Of a stretch of 64,000 bases of DNA, positions 26,078 to 35,437 are shown piece after piece. A program made the position numbers and the translations under genes. Source of the stretch: Terrimesophilobacter sp044464485 (GTDB taxonomy: Bacteria > Actinomycetota > Actinomycetes > Actinomycetales > Microbacteriaceae). Positions within the stretch are counted from its first letter, which is position 1. Every line of letters starts with the position of its first letter. The DNA is taken from contig JBIQLG010000001.1 of NCBI GenBank assembly GCA_044464485.1, forward strand, positions 248,001 to 312,000. The letters run 5' to 3'. The notes below the pieces were generated by a model. It had not been told where the DNA came from. It searched no databases and saw nothing but the letters and a program-made list of their open reading frames with translations.

Positions 26078-26530
26078 ATGTCATTCGGTCAACGTATTTC
26101 ACTTCACGATGTCGACCCCGATGCCTACAAGCCCATGTACGCCATGGAAAAGTACATCCACGCCGGTTCGCTCGAAGGCGAGTTGCTCGAGCTGCTCAAG
26201 ATTCGCGCCTCCCAGATCAACGGATGCGCCCACTGCCTCGCGATGCACACGCGCGACGCCCGCAAGGCGGGTGTCGATCAACGCAAGATGGATGTGCTCG
26301 GCGCATGGCGGGAGGCACCCGCCCTCTATTCGGATCGCGTGCTCGCCGCCCTCGCGCTCACCGAACAAGTCACGCTCATCAGCCAGGGCGGAGTCACCGA
26401 CGAGGTCTGGGCGGACGTCGAATCCCGTTTCGCGCCGAAGGAGATCGTCGAACTGCTCATGGCGATCTCGGCGATCAACGTGTGGAACAGGCTGGCGGTC
26501 GCCACGCATCAGGACCTGCCAGAAGAGTAA
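26078..26530 (+). CDS. Carboxymuconolactone decarboxylase / AhpD-like family protein
   Basis: This 150-residue protein contains the AhpD core CAHCLAMHTRDAR (CxxCxxxH), the peroxidase-type redox triad of alkylhydroperoxidase-like members, and KIRASQINGC just before it. Proteins of this subgroup act on peroxides or remain uncharacterised. ATG 26078 is chosen for GAAAGGA 7 nt upstream; an in-frame TTG at 26063 precedes that SD. It stands alone between two minus-strand genes, so it has its own promoter, which is not obvious. Confidence 0.9.
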   Translation: MSFGQRISLHDVDPDAYKPMYAMEKYIHAGSLEGELLELLKIRASQINGCAHCLAMHTRDARKAGVDQRKMDVLGAWREAPALYSDRVLAALALTEQVTLISQGGVTDEVWADVESRFAPKEIVELLMAISAINVWNRLAVATHQDLPEE

Positions 26531-26550
26531 TCGACGAAGGCTCGACCTGC

Positions 26551-27438
26551 TTAACTGAGGCCGAGCATGACGGCCGCGGTGATCGCAAGAACTACGCCGG
26601 CAAGTTGAACTGGTCCTATCCGTTCTTTGAGCAGTGCCCACGCGAGAAGAACAGTCGCTAACGGGTAAAGACTCACCAGCACGGCCACGACTGCGAGATT
26701 CCCGGTGTGAAGCGCCATCATGAGCAGCACGTTGCCGACGCCAAGCAGTGCGCCGCCCGATGCAGCGAGGCTCCACACACTCCAGCCCACCGGCAGCAGC
26801 CTGGCGGACACAGCCCGCTCGCCGCGCATCCAACCGTCACCGCGGCGAAAGCGTGGGAATGAGACGAGCACAAGAAGTACGACGAGCCCTACGGCGACAT
26901 CAAGGAATGCAGGTATGACGCCCGAGCTTTCCGGCGCGACATCAAGCGACACGACCGTGAGGCCGAGCGTGATCCCCGAAATGACGGCGAGCACCGCTCC
27001 GCGCGCGGTTATCCGCTCCACGGCCGAACCCGTCGAAACCGAAATGAGCGTCGTCGCCAGGATCGCCATCGCTACGGCGACCCAGGCCAGTATGCTCAAG
27101 CTCTGCCCCGTCACGGCAGCGACGGTGACCGGCACAGCGGTTTGGATGAGCGCGATCAGAGGGGCAAGCAGGCTCATCGGGCCGATTGCGAGGGCCGCGT
27201 AAAACGTCACCATGCCAATGACCGCGAACAGAGCGGCCACCGTGCCCGACCAGATTGCGAGTGTGCTCCACACGGACGGCACGAACAAGAACGCGAAACC
27301 CGCAACGACCGTTGCCGCCGCATAGATCGCAGCGCTCGCCGTGACGACGGGAAGTTTGCGCGAGCTCAGTCCGCCGAGAAAATCGGATGCGCCATAAAAC
27401 ACGCTCGAGAGCAGTGCCAGAAGTACGACGAAACCCAC
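26551..27438 (-). CDS. EamA/DMT-type transporter
   Basis: The 295-residue protein has ten hydrophobic helices in two similar halves, as in EamA (drug/metabolite) exporters. Motifs include FYGASDFLGG at the start and LLKERIGPVQLAGVVL near the end, where the second EamA repeat closes. The substrate cannot be predicted. The assumed start is GTG 27438, with no strong ribosome-binding site. It diverges from the nucleoside hydrolase with an 85-bp gap. Confidence 0.85.
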   Translation of the reverse strand: MGFVVLLALLSSVFYGASDFLGGLSSRKLPVVTASAAIYAAATVVAGFAFLFVPSVWSTLAIWSGTVAALFAVIGMVTFYAALAIGPMSLLAPLIALIQTAVPVTVAAVTGQSLSILAWVAVAMAILATTLISVSTGSAVERITARGAVLAVISGITLGLTVVSLDVAPESSGVIPAFLDVAVGLVVLLVLVSFPRFRRGDGWMRGERAVSARLLPVGWSVWSLAASGGALLGVGNVLLMMALHTGNLAVVAVLVSLYPLATVLLAWALLKERIGPVQLAGVVLAITAAVMLGLS

Positions 27439-27523
27439 GAGGTATCAGCAGGTCCCGGGTGTCATGGCACCACTGTAGTGCGGCTCGAGTGCCCTGACGT
27501 TCGCCGCACCCTATTCTTGGTGG

Positions 27524-28477
27524 ATGATGTCCACGAAACTCCTGCTGGATTGCGACCCAGGGCTCGACGACGCGCTCGCACTTCTCCTTGCGCACTCCGA
27601 TCCGCGGCTTGAGCTCGTTGCCGTGACAACCGTCGGCGGGAACGTGGCGCTCGAGAACACCGCTCGCAACGCGCTCCAGTTACGCGAGTATCTCGGGTTC
27701 ACGAGCGTACCGATCGCCGCGGGCGCAGCCGGTCCGCTCGTGCGCGAAACGAAGAATGCGGCGGAAGTTCACGGAGTCGGCGGGCTCGGCGACGTCATCC
27801 TGCCGCCGGCCGCGTTGCCCCTCGATGCGCGGCACGCGGTCGATGTCATCATCGGAACTCTGCGGGCGGCGCCAGGCGAAATCCACCTTGTCGCCACCGG
27901 GCCCATGACGAACATCGCGCTGGCGCTTCGGCAAGAGCCGCGCATCGCCCAGTGGGCTGCGTCCTTCGTGATCATGGGCGGATCGTTCACGCGCGGCAAC
28001 ACGACGCCCGCGGCGGAATTCAACATGTACGCCGATCCGGAAGCCGCGGCCGAGGTGTTCGCCGCCGGGTGGAACGTCGTCATGGTGGGTCTCGACCTCA
28101 CCCTTCAGGCCCTCGTGACCGAAGGCATCAGACAAAGGATGCTCAAACTCGGCCCGCTCGGCCGCGACCTCGTCATACCGCTGGCCACATTCTGGAATGA
28201 TCCGCAGGACCCCGACTGGGGCGGGCAGGCCGTTCACGACGTGTGCGCGGTCGCCTACCTTTCCCGTCCGGACCTTTTCACGAGCGTGCCCGCGAGGGTG
28301 GAGGTGGAAACGACGGGGGAGTGGACCGCGGGAATGACGGTCACGGACTTTCGCTCGAGCATCCCCAACGCGCTCGTTCCCGTCACGCTGAATGTGCCGG
28401 GTTTCTGGGATTACGTGCTCGAAAGCTACGGTCGGACGGCCGCTCGGCGCGGTGGATCTGTTCCCGGGCGGCGCTAG
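27524..28477 (+). CDS. Nucleoside hydrolase (IUNH family)
   Basis: The enzyme cleaves the N-glycosidic bond of ribonucleosides. The calcium-binding motif DCDPGLDDALAL is at residues 9-20, and VATGPMTNIALAL and MGGSFTRGNTTPAAEFNMYADPEAA supply the rest of the active site. The length is normal at 317 residues. The ATG at 27524 lies 6 nt after TATTCT (27512-27517), consistent with a leaderless mRNA. Its stop codon overlaps the stop of the opposing oxidoreductase gene in a shared CTAG. Confidence 0.93.
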   Translation: MMSTKLLLDCDPGLDDALALLLAHSDPRLELVAVTTVGGNVALENTARNALQLREYLGFTSVPIAAGAAGPLVRETKNAAEVHGVGGLGDVILPPAALPLDARHAVDVIIGTLRAAPGEIHLVATGPMTNIALALRQEPRIAQWAASFVIMGGSFTRGNTTPAAEFNMYADPEAAAEVFAAGWNVVMVGLDLTLQALVTEGIRQRMLKLGPLGRDLVIPLATFWNDPQDPDWGGQAVHDVCAVAYLSRPDLFTSVPARVEVETTGEWTAGMTVTDFRSSIPNALVPVTLNVPGFWDYVLESYGRTAARRGGSVPGRR

Positions 28478-30051
28478 GAAACGCTGACGTCGACGGAGTG
28501 CAGCCCGGTGGCTCCGTCCGGCACGACATCGGCGACTTTGGCGGTCTGCACGCTGCCGTCGGCATCCGTCGCGCGGACGGTGAGCGTGTGCCGGCCGGAT
28601 GTCGCGGGCCAGGGATACGACCATTGGCGCCACGTGTCGGCCGAAATCGCCTCAGCGAGCGTCGCCTCCGCCCACGGGCTGTCATCGATCTGAACCTCGA
28701 CACGGGAAATGCCCACGTGCTGGGACCACGCGACTCCGGCCACCATGACGGTTCCCGCATCGAGCTGGCGTGACGCGCGCGGTGTATCGATGCGGGAGGA
28801 AAGTTTGACCGGGCCGCGTTCGCTCCAGCCGCGGTGCGTCCAGTACGCCGCATCGCTGGCAAAAGTGGTGACTTTCAGTTCGGTGACCCACTTGGTGGCG
28901 GAGACGTAGCCGTAGAGGCCGGGAACCACCATGCGCACGGGGAAGCCGTGTTCGGCAGGCAGTGGTTCGCCGTTCATGGCGGCGGCAAGGATGGCGTTGC
29001 GGTCGTCGGTGAGAACGGAGAGCGGGGTGCCCGCGGTGAATCCGTCGATGCTGCGCGACAACACCATGTCGGCGCCAGCCTTCGGAACCGCGCGGGCGAG
29101 CAGATTGCGGATCGGGTATCCGAGCCACAGCGCGTTTCCGATGAGGTCTCCTCCCACGTAATTGGAAACGCACGCGAGGGTCGTGTAGCTCTCCTCGAGG
29201 GGGAGAGCGAGAAGCTCATCGAAGTCGAGCGTGATCTCGTTCTCTACCATTCCGGTCACCGTGAGCGACCATTGCTGCGGGTCGATCGAGGGAACGATCA
29301 ACGCGGTGTCGATACGGTAAAAGTCGCGATTGGGGGTGACGAGGGGAGCGATGCCGGGAATCTCCAGCGCCGAACCCGCGGGAAGCGGCGCGGCGGCGAC
29401 GGCGGGTGCCGGCAGGGTGAACAGCCGACGGGCGGTTTCCGTCGCCTGGACTCCGGCCGCAGCGATTCGCCCGCCCAGAGCGGCGACGATTCCGAGACCC
29501 GTGGTCAGACCCGCGGCGATGAGAAAGGTTCGCCGCTCGACGCTGCGCTCGAGCGCTCCGACCGTCGAGTCGATGGCGCGTGCCCGCCGCGAGAGAATGC
29601 CGAGAATTATGATGGCGAGGACGACGGCGACGATGGACGGGATCGCCGAGAGCGCGGACGAGTCGGCGCGCGTCACGGCGGCAAGAATCGCGATGGCCCC
29701 CACGGCCGCGATCATGACGCGACCCCACGGAGGATTGCCATGTTCGATAATCCCCGCGATGCCGGATAGTACGAGAACGAGGAGCGAGAGCGCGACAATG
29801 ATGACCACTTTGTCGGCCGTGCCAAACAGCCCGATGACCAGTTCCTTGAGCCAGGGCGGGGCAAGGTCGATGACGAGGGACCCGGTGGACGCGAGCGGAC
29901 TGGACCTCGGCGACAACACCACCGCGACGACCTCTGCGATTCCGATTCCCGCGCTCGCCGCCGCCACCCCCGCGAACGCCGAACGCCAGCGCGAGCCCTG
30001 GTGCGGGCCGGAGGCACCGTGAGTTTTTGCGTCGCGCAGCAACTGCGGCAT
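28474..30051 (-). CDS. Membrane-anchored molybdopterin-dependent oxidoreductase (sulfite oxidase-like)
   Basis: The N-terminal ~170 residues carry about four hydrophobic helices. A second hydrophobic, Ala-rich segment (~residues 195-220) precedes an external sulfite-oxidase-type domain. That domain contains the molybdenum-ligating cysteine in TTLACVSNYVGG, then LWLGYPIRNLL, PAEHGFPVRMVVPGLYGY and a C-terminal Mo-co dimerisation domain (~435-525). The oxidised substrate is unknown; some relatives act on oxidised methionine or inorganic sulfur. Start ATG 30051 follows GGAGGG immediately, which is tight. Upstream extension to 30291 would overlap the divergent helicase gene and is unlikely. 525 residues. 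Confidence 0.88.
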   Translation of the reverse strand: MPQLLRDAKTHGASGPHQGSRWRSAFAGVAAASAGIGIAEVVAVVLSPRSSPLASTGSLVIDLAPPWLKELVIGLFGTADKVVIIVALSLLVLVLSGIAGIIEHGNPPWGRVMIAAVGAIAILAAVTRADSSALSAIPSIVAVVLAIIILGILSRRARAIDSTVGALERSVERRTFLIAAGLTTGLGIVAALGGRIAAAGVQATETARRLFTLPAPAVAAAPLPAGSALEIPGIAPLVTPNRDFYRIDTALIVPSIDPQQWSLTVTGMVENEITLDFDELLALPLEESYTTLACVSNYVGGDLIGNALWLGYPIRNLLARAVPKAGADMVLSRSIDGFTAGTPLSVLTDDRNAILAAAMNGEPLPAEHGFPVRMVVPGLYGYVSATKWVTELKVTTFASDAAYWTHRGWSERGPVKLSSRIDTPRASRQLDAGTVMVAGVAWSQHVGISRVEVQIDDSPWAEATLAEAISADTWRQWSYPWPATSGRHTLTVRATDADGSVQTAKVADVVPDGATGLHSVDVSVS

Positions 30052-30105
30052 CCCTCCAGCATAAGGCGACGTACCCGGTGGCACTGGATGTGCGACGGTT
30101 AAGGG

Positions 30106-32628
30106 GTGCAGATTCCTTCCACGTCCGACCCGGATGCCGTCTACGCCGCGTTCACGGACTGGACCTCCGCCGAAGGGTTCGCGCTGTACCCCGCGCAGGA
30201 TGAAGCAATCATGGAGCTTGTCACGGGGGCGAACGTCATCCTCAGCACACCGACCGGGAGCGGCAAGTCGCTCGTGGCGATCGGAGCGCATTTCGCGGCA
30301 CTTTCTGCGGGTAAACGGAGCTACTACACGGCACCGATCAAAGCGCTCGTGTCCGAAAAATTCTTTTCACTCGTGGACATTTTCGGGGCGGAGAACGTGG
30401 GCATGGTCACGGGGGACTCGAGCGTGAACGCGGATGCGCCCATCATTTGCTGCACGCAGGAGATTCTCGCGAACCTCTCACTTCGGCACGGCGTCGGCAC
30501 TCCGGCCGACATCGTGATCATGGACGAGTTCCACTTTTACGCGGACCCTGAACGCGGCTGGGCGTGGCAAGTGCCCATTCTGCGGATGCCGAACGCCCAA
30601 TTCCTGCTCATGTCCGCGACGCTTGGCGACATCGACTGGCTCGCCGAGGATCTCACGAGACGCACCGGACGACCGACGGCCACCGTCACGAGCGTGGATC
30701 GGCCCGTGCCCCTCCACTTCTACTATGCGACAACCCCCATCCACGAAACCGTCGAAGAGCTTCTTTCGACCGGTCAGGCGCCCATTTACATCGTGCATTT
30801 CGCGCAAGCGGCGGCCCTCGAGCGGGCTCAAGCGCTCACGAGCGTCAAAGTGATCGACCGGCAGCAGCGCGATGCGATTCTCCACCTCATCGGCGATTTT
30901 CGCTTCACGACAAAATTCGGGCACTCGCTCTCCCGGCTCATCCGCTCGGGCATAGGGGTGCACCACGCTGGAATGCTGCCCAAGTACCGTCGGCTCGTCG
31001 AGCAGCTCTCCCAGCGCGGTCTCCTCCGGGTCATTTGCGGCACCGACACGCTCGGCGTCGGCATCAACGTGCCGATCCGCACGGTCGTGCTCACCGCCCT
31101 CACCAAGTTCGACGGCATCCGGATGCGGCAACTGAGCGCCCGCGAATTCCACCAGATTGCCGGACGCGCCGGCCGTGCCGGGTTTGACACCGCCGGCACC
31201 GTCGTCGTGCAGGCTCCCGAACACGAGGTCGAAAATGCGCGCCTCGTCGCCAAAGCGGGTGGGGACGAGAAAAAGCTCAAGCGAGTCGTGCGCAAGAGAG
31301 CGCCGGAGGGGTTCGTGTCGTGGGGCGAGCCGAGTTTCCAGCGGCTTGTCGCCGCCGAACCGGAAAAACTTACCTCCGCAATGACGGTGAGCCACGCGAT
31401 GATCCTCAACGTCATCGGCCGCGGCGGTGACGCATTTGCGGAGGTTCGCGCGCTCGTCGAAGACAATCACGAGCCTCGCCACAGGCAGCGTGAGCTTGCT
31501 CGGCGCGCTCTCGCGATCTACCGCACGCTGCGCACGGCGGGCATCGTCGAACAGGTGTCGCTCCCTGAGGAGATCGACGAAGGCGATCATCTCGAAGGGG
31601 GCCAGGCGGTTACTCTCCGCCTCACCGTCGACCTGCAGCCGAACTTCGCCCTCAACCAGCCGCTCTCCCCGTTCGCGCTCGCCGTCATTGACCTGCTCGA
31701 TCCCGAGACTCCCGGATACGCGCACGACGTCATTTCCGTCATCGAATCCACTCTCGATGATCCGCGGCCCGTGCTTTCCGCGCAGGAACACCTCGCGCGT
31801 GGCGAGGCGATAGCCGCGATGAAAGCCAAAGGCATCGAATACGACGAGCGCATGGAACTGCTCGAGGCGATCACGCACCCGAAACCTCTCGAGGAGTTGC
31901 TGGATGCGGCCTTCGACACCTACCGTGCCTCCCAGCCGTGGGCCGCCGACTTCGAGGTGAAACCCAAATCCGTCGTCCGCGACATGTACGAGCGGGCCAT
32001 GACGTTCAACGAGTTTGTGGGCTTCTACTCGATCGGCAGATCCGAGGGACTGCTCCTTCGGTATTTGTCCGACGCGTTCAGGGCGATCCGACAGACGATT
32101 CCGGAGTCGGCAAAGAACGACGACGTGCGCGATCTCATCGAATGGCTCGGCGAACTCGTCCGGCAAGTGGACTCGAGTCTCCTCGAAGAGTGGGAGGAGC
32201 TGAGCCACCCGGTTGCCACGCTGGACGACGAGTCGGTGGTTCCGCCGCCCCCACCCTCCGTGGTGACCAATGAGCGCGCGTTTCGCGTGCTTGTGCGAAA
32301 CGAACTGTTTCGCCGCGTGCAACTCGCCGCCCTCGACGATGCGGAAGCACTCGGCGAACTGGATGCCGACTCGGGTTTCGACGCGGCCCGCTGGGGGGAA
32401 GCGCTCGATGCGTATTACGCCGCGCACGACCATCTCGGCACCGACGCGGATGCGCGCAGCGCCGCGATGCTCATGATTGACCAGCAACCTGAGCAGTGGA
32501 GCGTGCGCCAGATTTTTGCCGACCCTGCCGGAGACCACGATTGGGGCATCAGCGCTGTCGTCGATCTGGCGGAATCCGCCGAGCAGGGCGTCGCGGTCAT
32601 CCATGTCACGGACGTTGGAGTCTTCTGA
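30106..32628 (+). CDS. DEAD/DEAH-box helicase, DUF3516 family
   Basis: This 840-residue superfamily 2 helicase has YPAQDEAI (Q-like), P-loop TPTGSGKS (~48-55), DEFH motif II, the SAT motif III, and GRAGRAGFD motif VI. The C-terminal ~350 residues match DUF3516, with FALNQPLSPFALAVIDLLD. The family is widespread in actinobacteria and resembles Ski2/Mtr4-type RNA helicases; its substrate is not established. The GTG start has AAGGG directly adjacent. Residues ~485-500 (LPEEIDEGDHLEGG) echo the element inserted in ileS, in the same frame. It diverges from the oxidoreductase with a 54-bp gap. Confidence 0.92.
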   Translation: MQIPSTSDPDAVYAAFTDWTSAEGFALYPAQDEAIMELVTGANVILSTPTGSGKSLVAIGAHFAALSAGKRSYYTAPIKALVSEKFFSLVDIFGAENVGMVTGDSSVNADAPIICCTQEILANLSLRHGVGTPADIVIMDEFHFYADPERGWAWQVPILRMPNAQFLLMSATLGDIDWLAEDLTRRTGRPTATVTSVDRPVPLHFYYATTPIHETVEELLSTGQAPIYIVHFAQAAALERAQALTSVKVIDRQQRDAILHLIGDFRFTTKFGHSLSRLIRSGIGVHHAGMLPKYRRLVEQLSQRGLLRVICGTDTLGVGINVPIRTVVLTALTKFDGIRMRQLSAREFHQIAGRAGRAGFDTAGTVVVQAPEHEVENARLVAKAGGDEKKLKRVVRKRAPEGFVSWGEPSFQRLVAAEPEKLTSAMTVSHAMILNVIGRGGDAFAEVRALVEDNHEPRHRQRELARRALAIYRTLRTAGIVEQVSLPEEIDEGDHLEGGQAVTLRLTVDLQPNFALNQPLSPFALAVIDLLDPETPGYAHDVISVIESTLDDPRPVLSAQEHLARGEAIAAMKAKGIEYDERMELLEAITHPKPLEELLDAAFDTYRASQPWAADFEVKPKSVVRDMYERAMTFNEFVGFYSIGRSEGLLLRYLSDAFRAIRQTIPESAKNDDVRDLIEWLGELVRQVDSSLLEEWEELSHPVATLDDESVVPPPPPSVVTNERAFRVLVRNELFRRVQLAALDDAEALGELDADSGFDAARWGEALDAYYAAHDHLGTDADARSAAMLMIDQQPEQWSVRQIFADPAGDHDWGISAVVDLAESAEQGVAVIHVTDVGVF

Positions 32629-32673
32629 TCGACCGAGGCGACCAAAATGCTACCTCGGGTGTTTACTGGGACT

Positions 32674-34059
32674 ATGACGCGTCAGCAGCGACTCGTTCTG
32701 ATCATCGCGATCCTCGCATCTCTCGTGGCGTTTCTCGACGGGTCAGTGGTCAATGTCGCGCTCCCCGCAATCAGTCGAGAACTCGGCGGAGGACTATCCA
32801 CGCAACAGTGGGTGGTTGACGCCTACCTCATCACGCTTGGCGCGCTCATTCTTGTGGCGGGATCTCTCTCCGATTTGTTCGGCAGGGTGGCCGTCATCCG
32901 CGCGGGACTGTGGGGATTCGGCGCTGCTTCGCTCGCGTGCGCCCTGTCTCCAAGCGTGGAGATGCTCATTGTCAGCCGGGGTATCCAAGGTATTGCGGGA
33001 GCGCTCCTGGTACCCAGTTCGCTTGCCCTGATCATGACGGAGTTCCGCGGCGGCTCTCAGGCGAAAGCTATCGGTTCCTGGACTTCATGGACCAGTGCGG
33101 CCTTCATCGCCGGGCCTATCGTCGGCGGGGCGCTCGTTGACCTTCGATCGTGGCGGTTTGTCTTCGCCATCAATGTGCTTCCCATCGCGGCAACCCTTGT
33201 CTTGCTGACGAAAGTGGCATCGAATTCGCAGGGCGACAGGTCTACGAAAATTGATGTCCCTGGCGCGATCCTCTGCGTCGTGGGTATCGGTGCCCCCGTG
33301 TTCGCGCTGATTGAACAGGACAATTTCGGATGGAGCTCACCCGTCATCTGGGGGACGATGGCGGTGGGTGTTCTCGGGTTCGTGGCATTCGTCTGGCGTC
33401 AGTCGACGGCGACGGCGCCCATGATGCCGCTTGCGCTGTTTCGCGTGCGGAACTTCGCAGTGGGAAACGCGGCAACATTGTTCGTTTATGGAGCGCTGGG
33501 TTTCTCGAGTCTTGTCATTGTCGTCTTTCTTCAGCAGTCCGGAAACTGGCCGGCGACACTGGCGGGTATCGCCGTATTGCCTATCACCGTCATCCTCATG
33601 GTGCTCTCCACCTTTTTCGGAGGGCTCGCTGGCAAATACGGTCCTCGCGTGTTCATGGCCGTCGGCCCCTTTGTGGCGGGCGCGGGGCACCTGGCCATGC
33701 TTGGTGTCTCGAAGGACGTGCAGTACTGGTGGCAGCTTTTGCCCGGCATAATACTCATCGGCGTGGGTCTTGCCATTACCGTCGCACCGCTGACCGCGGC
33801 GATTCTCGGATCCATCAGCGAAAAGCAATCGGGTATCGGATCTGCGATCAACAATGCGATCGCTCGTGTTGCGGGACTGATTACCGTGGCAATGCTCGGA
33901 ATTATTGTCGGTTCGACCCTTGACGTCGACGGCCTTCACCGCGCACTCGTGGTGGCCGCAGCGCTCCTGATCGTTGGTGGGCTGATTTCCGCTGTCGGCA
34001 TCCGAAATACTGCACCGGATGATGCAGAAATGACGGTCATTGCAGCACCTCATGGCTAA
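32674..34059 (+). CDS. DHA2-family (EmrB/QacA-type) MFS exporter
   Basis: A 461-residue transporter with about 13-14 hydrophobic helices. The first helix has FLDGSVVNVALPAI, the DHA2 motif D1 (LDxTxVNVALP-like). QWVVDAYLIT and GSLSDLFGRVAVIRAG (motif A) follow, and the GIQGIAGALLVPSSLALI stretch resembles motif C. Members export drugs, lipids or siderophores by proton antiport; this one has no assigned substrate. ATG 32674 gives the usual short N-terminus; ATG 32647 is possible. No regulator gene is adjacent. It is 45 bp after the helicase gene. Confidence 0.9.
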   Translation: MTRQQRLVLIIAILASLVAFLDGSVVNVALPAISRELGGGLSTQQWVVDAYLITLGALILVAGSLSDLFGRVAVIRAGLWGFGAASLACALSPSVEMLIVSRGIQGIAGALLVPSSLALIMTEFRGGSQAKAIGSWTSWTSAAFIAGPIVGGALVDLRSWRFVFAINVLPIAATLVLLTKVASNSQGDRSTKIDVPGAILCVVGIGAPVFALIEQDNFGWSSPVIWGTMAVGVLGFVAFVWRQSTATAPMMPLALFRVRNFAVGNAATLFVYGALGFSSLVIVVFLQQSGNWPATLAGIAVLPITVILMVLSTFFGGLAGKYGPRVFMAVGPFVAGAGHLAMLGVSKDVQYWWQLLPGIILIGVGLAITVAPLTAAILGSISEKQSGIGSAINNAIARVAGLITVAMLGIIVGSTLDVDGLHRALVVAAALLIVGGLISAVGIRNTAPDDAEMTVIAAPHG

Positions 34060-34061
34060 AA

Positions 34062-34134
34062 GTGCGTCGCATTCGTGGCACGCTAGTGGAGGTGCTGTCT
34101 GACCGAGAATCTGCGACACAGCAGGTGCGTCGCA
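34062..34134 (+). promoter_or_regulatory. Repeated GTGCGTCGCA sites upstream of glutamate dehydrogenase
   Basis: The decamer GTGCGTCGCA occurs at 34062-34071 and again at 34125-34134, and TGCGAC (34112-34117) makes an inverted partner of the second copy. All lie in the 96-bp gap before gdhA. This spacing pattern suggests a regulator-binding region; I cannot name the regulator. Confidence 0.4.
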
Positions 34135-34155
34135 ACTGATGACGAAGGAGTCACT

Positions 34156-35409
34156 GTGGCTGATCCGATCTCCACCCCGCTCGAAGATGCGCGCTCGCGA
34201 TTGAGAGATGCTACCGATTTGCTGGGGTGCGATCCGGGAATGTACGCGATTCTCGCGCATTCGACGAGAGAGCTCACGGTGAGCATTCCCCTTCGTCGGG
34301 ACGACGACTCGATCGAGTTGCTCACGGGCTATCGAGTGCAGCACAGTATCGCGCGCGGGCCGGCGAAAGGTGGCTTGAGGTTCAGCCCCCATGTCAACAT
34401 CGATGAAGTGCGTGCGCTGGCCATGTGGATGACCTGGAAGTGCGCGCTGCTGGATGTCCCGTACGGTGGCGCCAAAGGCGGCGTCACGATCGACCCGCGG
34501 CAGCATTCGCAGCGGGAACTGGAGCGCGTGACGAGGCGTTACACGAGCGAGATCATGCCGATTATCGGTCCGGAGACCGATATTCCCGCACCCGATATCG
34601 GTACGAATGAGCAAACCATGGCCTGGATGATGGACACGTATTCCATGAACAAGGGTTACTCGATTCCCGCGGTGGTGACCGGCAAGCCCATCAGCATCGG
34701 GGGGTCGCTCGGTCGAGCTACGTCCACTTCGGAGGGTGTAGTCCACATCGCGCTGGCTGCTCTTCGTGACAACGGAATGGACCCGGCGAAGTCGACGGCG
34801 GCCGTTCAGGGTTTCGGCAAGGTTGGCAGGGGAGCCGCGAAGTTCGCATTTGAGGCTGGACTGCGCGTTGTCGCCGTAAGTGACGAGTTCGGCGGGCTCT
34901 ACAACGATTCGGGCATCGACATTGACGCGCTGGGCGACCATGTGGATGAAACCGGAAGCGTCGTAGGTTTCACCGGAGCGGATGCCTTCGACGGCCCCGC
35001 GATTCTGGAACTCGAGGTCGATTTGCTTATTCCTGCCGCGGTGGAGGGTGTCCTCCACGAGCAGAATGCCGGCAACGTCAAGGCGAAGGTGATCGTTGAG
35101 GGCGCGAACGGTCCGACAACTCCTGCGGCAGACACCATTCTCGAACAACGCGGTTGCATTGTCGTGCCGGACATTCTCGCCAACGCGGGTGGCGTGATCG
35201 TGAGCTACTTCGAATGGGTTCAGGCGAATCAGGCCTACTGGTGGCGCGAGGATGAAGTCGAGTCCCGTTTGGAGGAACGGATGCTGAGCGCGTGGGCGCG
35301 CGTGCATTCATTTGCGAGGCAACGAAAGCTGTCCTTGCGCGGTGCAGCCACGGCCCTTGCGGTGGAGCGAGTCGTCGAAGCCCACGTCATCCGCGGTATT
35401 TATCCCTGA
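34156..35409 (+). CDS. gdhA: Glutamate dehydrogenase (Glu/Leu/Phe/Val dehydrogenase family)
   Basis: The enzyme reversibly interconverts glutamate and 2-oxoglutarate plus ammonia. The 417-residue protein has the substrate-binding GPAKGGLRFSP and the catalytic-lysine motif PYGGAKGGVT, then the nucleotide fold GFGKVGRGAAKFA. The second-strand acidic residue in VSDEFGG suggests NAD, or both cofactors. IVEGANGPTTPAAD marks the end of the Rossmann domain. The GTG start has AAGGAG 7-8 nt upstream. Amino-acid dehydrogenases of the same fold are the alternative, but length and motifs favour glutamate. Confidence 0.92.
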   Translation: MADPISTPLEDARSRLRDATDLLGCDPGMYAILAHSTRELTVSIPLRRDDDSIELLTGYRVQHSIARGPAKGGLRFSPHVNIDEVRALAMWMTWKCALLDVPYGGAKGGVTIDPRQHSQRELERVTRRYTSEIMPIIGPETDIPAPDIGTNEQTMAWMMDTYSMNKGYSIPAVVTGKPISIGGSLGRATSTSEGVVHIALAALRDNGMDPAKSTAAVQGFGKVGRGAAKFAFEAGLRVVAVSDEFGGLYNDSGIDIDALGDHVDETGSVVGFTGADAFDGPAILELEVDLLIPAAVEGVLHEQNAGNVKAKVIVEGANGPTTPAADTILEQRGCIVVPDILANAGGVIVSYFEWVQANQAYWWREDEVESRLEERMLSAWARVHSFARQRKLSLRGAATALAVERVVEAHVIRGIYP

Positions 35410-35437
35410 GCATTGCTCTCACACCGATCGCGAAGCG

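Noticed and set aside
30478..32604. 708-codon open frame antisense to the helicase gene
   Set aside because: It is a shadow of the helicase reading frame, rich in Arg/His/Val with no family match.
33337..35307. 656-codon minus-strand frame crossing the MFS exporter and gdhA
   Set aside because: It spans two well-supported opposite-strand genes and their regulatory gap, and its composition is that of a reverse shadow.
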